Positions 5,994 to 10,171 of a stretch of DNA of 10,171 nucleotides are shown here, in pieces (within the stretch, counting starts at the first letter, position 1; each line of letters opens with the position of its first letter). Made by a program: the position numbers and the translations under genes. Source of the DNA: Acidobacteriota bacterium (GTDB lineage Bacteria > Acidobacteriota > Terriglobia > UBA7540 > JAPUME01); the NCBI GenBank assembly GCA_027294185.1, contig JAPUME010000015.1, positions 1 to 10,171 of the forward strand, given 5' to 3'. The notes beneath the pieces were generated by a model. That model was not told the origin of the DNA. It made no database searches and worked only from the letters and a program-made list of their open reading frames with translations.

Positions 5994-6941
5994 TTAAACG
6001 AACAAACGGCTGACAGAGGATTCCTGATGGACCGAGCGGATGGTTTCCGCTAGAAGTCCCCCGACGCTCAGGACGTGAATCCGTTTGTACCGCTTGGCCT
6101 CTGCGGAAAGGGGGATCGAGTTTGTGACCACGACTTCGGTGACCCGAGACCTGATGAGCTCCTCAATCGCCTTTCCGGCAAACACGGAGTGGGTTGCGCA
6201 AGCGTATACCTTTTTGGCTCCCTTGGCCAGCAGGGCCTCGATACTGCGCACCAGAGTCCCACCAGTATCAATCATATCATCGACAATGAGGGCTGTCTTG
6301 CCCCCTACGTTGCCAATGACGTTCATAATCACTACAGCTTGATCATCCTGCCGCCTCTTGTCAATAATCGCCAGAGGCGCCTTCAGCCTTTTGGCGAAGG
6401 CGCGGGCCCTCTCTACACCGCCTGGGTCGGGGGAAACCACAACTATGTTCTTTAGTTTCAGCTTCTTAAAGTATACTCCAAGCACCGGTGTAGCAAAGAG
6501 GTGGTCGACCGGTATGTTAAAGAACCCCTGAATCTGGCTGGCGTGAAGATCGAGCGTCACCACGCGCGAAGCCCCGGCTGAAGTCAGCAGGTCGGCCACC
6601 AACTTGGCGGTAACCGGGACCCGCGGCCGGTCTTTCCGGTCCTGCCGTGCGTAGCCGTAGTAGGGAATGACGGCCGTAATGCGTTGCGCCGACGCCCGGC
6701 GCAGGGCGTCCAGAATGACCAGCAACTCAACCAGGTTCTCGTTGACCGGGCGGCAGGTGGGCTGGACGACGAAGACGTCACAGCCTCGTACGTTCTCTTT
6801 GATTTGAACCTTTACCTCGCCGTCCGGGAATCGGCTCACCAGGGCTTTCCCCAGCCGAATATGCAAGCGGCGAGAGATTTCCCTGGCAAGCCCCGGATGA
6901 GCGTTGCCGGCAAATATCTTAATTTCGTTTCGCCGGGGCAT
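5994..6941 (-). CDS. prs: Ribose-phosphate pyrophosphokinase (PRPP synthetase)
   Basis: The enzyme transfers pyrophosphate from ATP to ribose 5-phosphate, making PRPP for purine, pyrimidine, NAD, His and Trp synthesis. The 315-residue product is class I in length and motif: RFPDGEVKVQIKENVRGCDVFVVQPT (37-62), YYGYARQDRKDRPRVPVTAK (94-113), DLHASQIQGFFNIPVDHL (131-148) with the Mg-ATP-binding H133, VVSPDPGGVERAR (168-180), the catalytic-loop K195 in DKRR, and the PRPP-binding loop LIVDDMIDTGGTL (218-230) with D221 and D222. All core residues are present. The start is ATG at 6941; the ribosome-binding site is poor. It is the first protein gene after tRNA-Gln and a 208-bp leader containing REP-like hairpins, so it may have its own promoter there, although I cannot point to one. 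In the same run ispE lies upstream and rplY downstream. Confidence 0.97.
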   Translation of the reverse strand: MPRRNEIKIFAGNAHPGLAREISRRLHIRLGKALVSRFPDGEVKVQIKENVRGCDVFVVQPTCRPVNENLVELLVILDALRRASAQRITAVIPYYGYARQDRKDRPRVPVTAKLVADLLTSAGASRVVTLDLHASQIQGFFNIPVDHLFATPVLGVYFKKLKLKNIVVVSPDPGGVERARAFAKRLKAPLAIIDKRRQDDQAVVIMNVIGNVGGKTALIVDDMIDTGGTLVRSIEALLAKGAKKVYACATHSVFAGKAIEELIRSRVTEVVVTNSIPLSAEAKRYKRIHVLSVGGLLAETIRSVHQESSVSRLFV

Positions 6942-7016
6942 AGGGCCCTATCTCGATTTCCTATCGGCGGGACCCGAGCCGTTTCCCAACTTGATGCTCA
7001 GAGTCTTGCCGTTTCT

Positions 7017-7108
7017 ACTCTGCTATTTCCCGCCACTCCACAAATGGCGGCATAAAGCCGCCGCTACTACAACACAGGTAGGGGCGGGTTTACCCCGCCA
7101 CTCTGCTA
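7017..7108 (-). repeat. REP-like repeat cluster with two GGCGG hairpins
   Basis: Two short palindromes lie side by side: GGCGGC-ATAAA-GCCGCC (7046-7062) and GGCGGG-TTTAC-CCCGCC (7083-7099), each with a perfect 6-bp stem and a 5-nt loop. They are framed by direct repeats: ACTCTGCTA at 7017-7025 and 7100-7108, and CCCGCCACTC at 7029-7038 and 7094-7103. This resembles dispersed REP-type elements of intergenic regions. It fills most of the tRNA-Gln to prs gap. The strand is nominal because the elements are palindromic. Confidence 0.65.
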
Positions 7109-7149
7109 CGCGCAATCCACGTTTCTCAGAGGCCCTTGTTGCCGGGATT

Positions 7150-7223
7150 TGGCTGGGAGGCCTGGGCTCGAACCAGAATTCCATGCTCCAAAGGCATGTG
7201 TCCTACCATTGGACGACCTCCCA
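7150..7223 (-). tRNA. tRNA-Gln (anticodon UUG)
   Basis: The minus strand folds as a 74-nt cloverleaf. The 7-bp acceptor stem TGGGAGG/CCTCCCA has the U1-A72 pair typical of tRNA-Gln. The D-stem is GTCC/GGAC, with AATGGTA in the loop. The anticodon stem is CATGC/GCATG, with loop CTTTGGA; anticodon TTG lies at 7191-7189. The variable loop has four bases, and the T-stem TCTGG/CCAGG has loop TTCGAGC. The discriminator base is G, and the 3' CCA is encoded in the DNA (7152-7150). It lies 73 bp after ispE and 208 bp before prs on the same strand, so it may be cut out of a longer transcript by RNase P and 3' processing. Confidence 0.97.
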
Positions 7224-7296
7224 GGAGGTTGATGGGTCATCCTCTCCCCACCATCCGGAACCTTCCGCAACGAGGAGCGGAGCCGGCCCACCCCTC

Positions 7297-8256
7297 CTAT
7301 CCCACCTGGGCTTTTTGGTAAGAGGTGCGCCGCAAGGTTGCCGTCCGAAAGGCTGTCCAGCCGCGGGGCACAGAGCACAGGGCCTTTTCCAGATCACGCT
7401 TGGTCTTGAAGATCGCGTAAACGGCCGATCCTGAACCGCTCAGCGAAACGGGATCCCCACCGGCCTTCAGGAGCCGCCGCTTCAGGCGGGCCAACTCCGG
7501 CCACTTTTCGAGGACGACGGATTCGAAGTCGTTCTCAACCGAACTCCACTTTTCCAGGGAGGATGGCGGTAGTTTTCCGAAACAATTAATGTTAGGGGGC
7601 TTGCGGAATCCTGTCAACTTCAAACTCGCCCATCGGTAAGCAACCTTGGTCGAAACCCCTCGGTTCGGAAAAACGATCAGGCAGCGGCGCACCGGCAAGT
7701 CGGCCAGAGGATAAACCTCTTCTCCACGGCCCGCCGCCAGCGCCCGCCCACCCCAAAGAAAAAAGGGAACGTCGGAACCCAACTGAGCCGCCAAGCGAAG
7801 ACGCCGAGACGCGGGCAGCTTGTTCCCGGTGATTTTTTCGAGGCCCAGGAGCGTCGCCGCCGCGTCGCTGGAAGCCCCGCCCAACCCGCTGCCGGCCGGG
7901 ATATTTTTCTTCAACCGGATTTCGATTCCAGCCCTAAGACCTCGCTCGCGTCGCCACAGTTCAGCAGCCTGGTACACCAGATTCCCGGGACCCGCCGGGA
8001 TGTCGGGAGCGTCACAGAGGACCTCGATCGACCGATCCCGCTTCTTGAGACTCACTTCCAGACGGTCGTGCAGGCGAACCGTCTGCAATACCGTCCGGAT
8101 TTCATGGTAATGATCAGGCCGCCGGCCAAGAATGCTAAGGCCCAGATTGATTTTGGCAAATGCCCGCAGCCGGAGGGGAGTGTCCAAGGTGTGAAACCGA
8201 TTCCCGAACAGGTCCCGCGAATGAATCCTTGATTCGCCGAAGGCGGGGGCGGACAT
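7297..8256 (-). CDS. ispE: 4-diphosphocytidyl-2-C-methyl-D-erythritol kinase
   Basis: IspE is the GHMP kinase of the MEP pathway. It phosphorylates CDP-methylerythritol with ATP on the way to isopentenyl diphosphate. The catalytic lysine is in AFAKINLGL (K35; K10 in E. coli). The ATP-binding GHMP loop is PAGSGLGGASSDAAA (120-134), the catalytic aspartate is D162 in GSDVPFF, and the C-terminal motif is SLSGSGSAVYAIF (271-283). With the ATG at 8256 the protein has 319 residues and about 25 more N-terminal residues than usual. A TTG at 8187 (giving LDTPLRLRAFAKINLGL) would give 296 residues, closer to family size, and is a serious alternative. Neither start has a strong ribosome-binding site. 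The ATG is only 10 bp after the upstream TPR gene, which favours coupling at that start. Confidence 0.95.
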   Translation of the reverse strand: MSAPAFGESRIHSRDLFGNRFHTLDTPLRLRAFAKINLGLSILGRRPDHYHEIRTVLQTVRLHDRLEVSLKKRDRSIEVLCDAPDIPAGPGNLVYQAAELWRRERGLRAGIEIRLKKNIPAGSGLGGASSDAAATLLGLEKITGNKLPASRRLRLAAQLGSDVPFFLWGGRALAAGRGEEVYPLADLPVRRCLIVFPNRGVSTKVAYRWASLKLTGFRKPPNINCFGKLPPSSLEKWSSVENDFESVVLEKWPELARLKRRLLKAGGDPVSLSGSGSAVYAIFKTKRDLEKALCSVPRGWTAFRTATLRRTSYQKAQVG

Positions 8257-8266
8257 CCGGTTGGGG

Positions 8267-10171
8267 TCAGCGACTTCCGGAGGCCTTTTTCAGGCTCTCG
8301 AGCCGTTCCCGGAGCTCCCGGGCGTGGACAGAGTCGAATTCCCCGCCTTGCGCCTCGGGCCAGGTTTCGAGGGCCCGCTTCCAGGCATCCCGTGCCTGCT
8401 TGGTGCGTCCGGTGCTGTAGTAGAGATACCCCAGGTGCTCGTGGATGGTGGGGTCGTGGGTTATCCGTCGGGCGGCTTCTTCCAGGTGAATTTCCGCCAG
8501 ATTATATTTGCTCATCTTGAAATAGGCCCAACCCAGAGAATCAAGGTAGGCCCCGTTCTTCGGCTCCATTTGTAGCGCCTTTTGGATGTAACGGACGGAC
8601 TCCTCCAGGCGGATACCTCGGTCAGCAAGCATGTAGCCGAGATAATTCGACGCGCCGGCGTTGAATGGATTCATCTCCAGAACCCGTTTGAACTGTTTCT
8701 CCGCCAAATCGAACTTCTTTTGCCTCTCATAAATGGAGCCCAACAAGAACAACCCGTACTCGTTGTCCGGCTTGCCTGCCGATAGAGCCACGGCCTGGCG
8801 TGTCCATTCCGCTGCGGCTTCAAGCTCCCGGGCCTGGAAGTAGACCTGCCCGATAGCCAGTAATAATTCCCGGTCATCTCCGTTGTCGGAACGGAGCTCG
8901 TTCAGTTGGGCGATGGCTTCTTCGATCTTTCCGTCGAGACCCAGCAGCGACGCCTGCAGCAACCGGAGCTGCCGGCTATCGGGGTATTTCTTGACAGCCT
9001 CGGAGGCGATTTTCAAGGCCTTCTTGAGGTTACCCGAGATTCGGTGGGTTTCGGAAATGAGAGTTTCGGCCCTGGGACCCTGGGTCGGGCCGAGCGCGCG
9101 GAGCTCGTCGAAAGCATCAAGAGCCGAGTCGAATTTTTCCAACGTCCGGTAGGAGAGGCCCAGTCTCTCGAGGAAAACAGCACGGTTCGCTGCCTCGCCG
9201 ATCGTGTAATTCCCGGAATCCTTTTTCGTGGATTCCAGAAACTCGGCGATCAGAGTGATGGCTTCTTCCTCGCGCCCCAACGTCCCCATCAGATTAATGG
9301 CGCTGTAAAGGATCTCGATATTTTCCGGCTGAGCCTCACGGGCACGTTCGATGGCGTCTTCCGCCTCTTGAAAGTTGCCTTCCCGGCGAAGGACTTCCGA
9401 CAGCAATCGGTAAGCTTCTCCATTTTCATCGCCGTCTTCCAGCAACCTTTCCAGTTCCGGTTTCGCACGCTTGAAATCCTGCAGGGCCACCAGAACCCGG
9501 GCGTAGATCTGGCGAACCTGCTGATTGTCAGGTTCCCGCTCCAGGGCGCTTGCGTAGTGGCGCGAGGCCTCTTCCAGCTTCCCGGTCTGGTGATAGGCAA
9601 AGGCCAGCGCGGTCTGGAGTTGATTGGACAGGTCTTCCTGGGGGGTCTTATCCAAAAGCTCGATGACCTGCTCATAATCTCCGCGGTCGGAATAGAGCTG
9701 GGCCAGACCGCTGAGCCCGCGCCGGGAACGAGGCCGGGTTGCCAGTATCTTCTTGAAGGCTTCTTCCGCCTTCTCGATCTGGTTATTCATCCGGTAAAGG
9801 CGTGCCAGGGTGAAGAGTGAGTCCGAATCATCGGGCATATTTCGGAGGACGATTTCAAAGTGGGGGATCGCTTTGCGGATATTCCCCTGCGAGGAGCGAC
9901 GTGAACCGCGGTTCCCGACGGCGCGAAGGTAAATGTTCCCGAGCAGGCGATGGGCGTCGACGTTTTCGGGGTCTACTTCCAGGACCAGTTCGCACTCCCT
10001 CACGGCATCTTCCGAGCGGGCGACACTCGCATAGAGTTCCGCCAGCTCGGTTCGAAGAAACAGCGATTCCGGGTCGGCTTCTATTGCCTGCCGGTACTCC
10101 GAGATCGACCGTTCGATCATACCCATGCGGTTGTGGGCACGCGCCAGCTCCCTATATCGACGGCCCAGCAT
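8267..10171 (-). CDS. Long TPR-repeat protein, N-terminus probably beyond the window
   Basis: The 634 visible residues are almost entirely tetratricopeptide repeats, about 15 to 17 units of about 34 residues with the A-x-x-Y/F...G...A-x-x-x-Y/F...P pattern. Clear examples are near 40-70, 104-135 and 480-600. The C-terminal part (NPFNAGASNYLGYMLADRG, LDSLGWAYFKMSKYNLAEIH, IHEHLGYLYYSTGRTKQARD) resembles TPR proteins often annotated near the cell envelope in Acidobacteriota and deltaproteobacteria. A Gly/Arg/Ser-rich loop (about 85-96) interrupts one repeat. No signal peptide is visible: the frame enters from the edge, and the ATG formed by the last three bases falls inside a repeat, so the true start is probably further right. 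It should scaffold protein contacts; partners are not apparent. It ends 10 bp before ispE, so the two are likely co-transcribed. Confidence 0.85.
   Translation of the reverse strand: MLGRRYRELARAHNRMGMIERSISEYRQAIEADPESLFLRTELAELYASVARSEDAVRECELVLEVDPENVDAHRLLGNIYLRAVGNRGSRRSSQGNIRKAIPHFEIVLRNMPDDSDSLFTLARLYRMNNQIEKAEEAFKKILATRPRSRRGLSGLAQLYSDRGDYEQVIELLDKTPQEDLSNQLQTALAFAYHQTGKLEEASRHYASALEREPDNQQVRQIYARVLVALQDFKRAKPELERLLEDGDENGEAYRLLSEVLRREGNFQEAEDAIERAREAQPENIEILYSAINLMGTLGREEEAITLIAEFLESTKKDSGNYTIGEAANRAVFLERLGLSYRTLEKFDSALDAFDELRALGPTQGPRAETLISETHRISGNLKKALKIASEAVKKYPDSRQLRLLQASLLGLDGKIEEAIAQLNELRSDNGDDRELLLAIGQVYFQARELEAAAEWTRQAVALSAGKPDNEYGLFLLGSIYERQKKFDLAEKQFKRVLEMNPFNAGASNYLGYMLADRGIRLEESVRYIQKALQMEPKNGAYLDSLGWAYFKMSKYNLAEIHLEEAARRITHDPTIHEHLGYLYYSTGRTKQARDAWKRALETWPEAQGGEFDSVHARELRERLESLKKASGSR

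Noticed and set aside
7106..7378. Minus-strand 90-codon frame across tRNA-Gln and the ispE end
   Set aside because: It runs through a complete tRNA and overlaps the 3' end of ispE; no protein features.
8906..9820. Plus-strand 304-codon frame antisense to the TPR gene
   Set aside because: It mirrors TPR codons and has the phase and composition of a shadow; no family motif or ribosome-binding site is seen.

Overview
The window looks like a chromosomal housekeeping segment from a Gram-negative-type bacterium of moderately high GC content (by eye a little under 60%). The gene order, the long TPR protein upstream of ispE and the general character of the proteins fit Acidobacteriota best. A deltaproteobacterial-type lineage cannot be excluded, because the block ispE - tRNA-Gln - prs - rplY - pth - rpsF - rpsR - rplI - dnaB is, to my knowledge, shared with that group. 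This assignment is inference from order and sequence style, not from a database search.

Almost everything lies on the minus strand, so the transcription order runs from the right edge to the left: a TPR-repeat protein (cut by the window edge), ispE (isoprenoid precursor synthesis), tRNA-Gln(UUG), a short non-coding stretch with REP-like hairpins, prs (PRPP synthetase), rplY/ctc (bL25), pth (peptidyl-tRNA hydrolase), rpsF-rpsR-rplI (bS6, bS18, bL9), dnaB (replicative helicase) and alr (alanine racemase). From rplY to rplI the spacings are 3 to 40 bp. The rpsF ribosome-binding site lies inside the last codons of pth, which suggests translational coupling. Start codons vary: GTG for rpsF, rpsR and alr, and TTG for pth.

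The functions form a growth-rate set: nucleotide and PRPP supply, ribosome components, rescue of peptidyl-tRNA, DNA unwinding and cell-wall D-alanine.

The left 680 bp differ. A small plus-strand gene (297-500) encodes a protein with two CxxC pairs, probably a zinc ribbon. It is divergent from a minus-strand class I SAM-dependent methyltransferase whose N-terminal 75 residues run off the left edge. Between the zinc-ribbon gene and the 3' end of alr is a 183-bp convergent intergenic stretch with nested inverted repeats.

I found no mobile element, CRISPR array, defence system, riboswitch or phage gene, and no clear evidence of a new multi-gene system. The least explained items are the small Cys-rich protein beside the methyltransferase, the nested inverted repeats at 540-647, and the REP-like hairpin pair at 7046-7099. 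No gene-free stretch is longer than about 210 bp.
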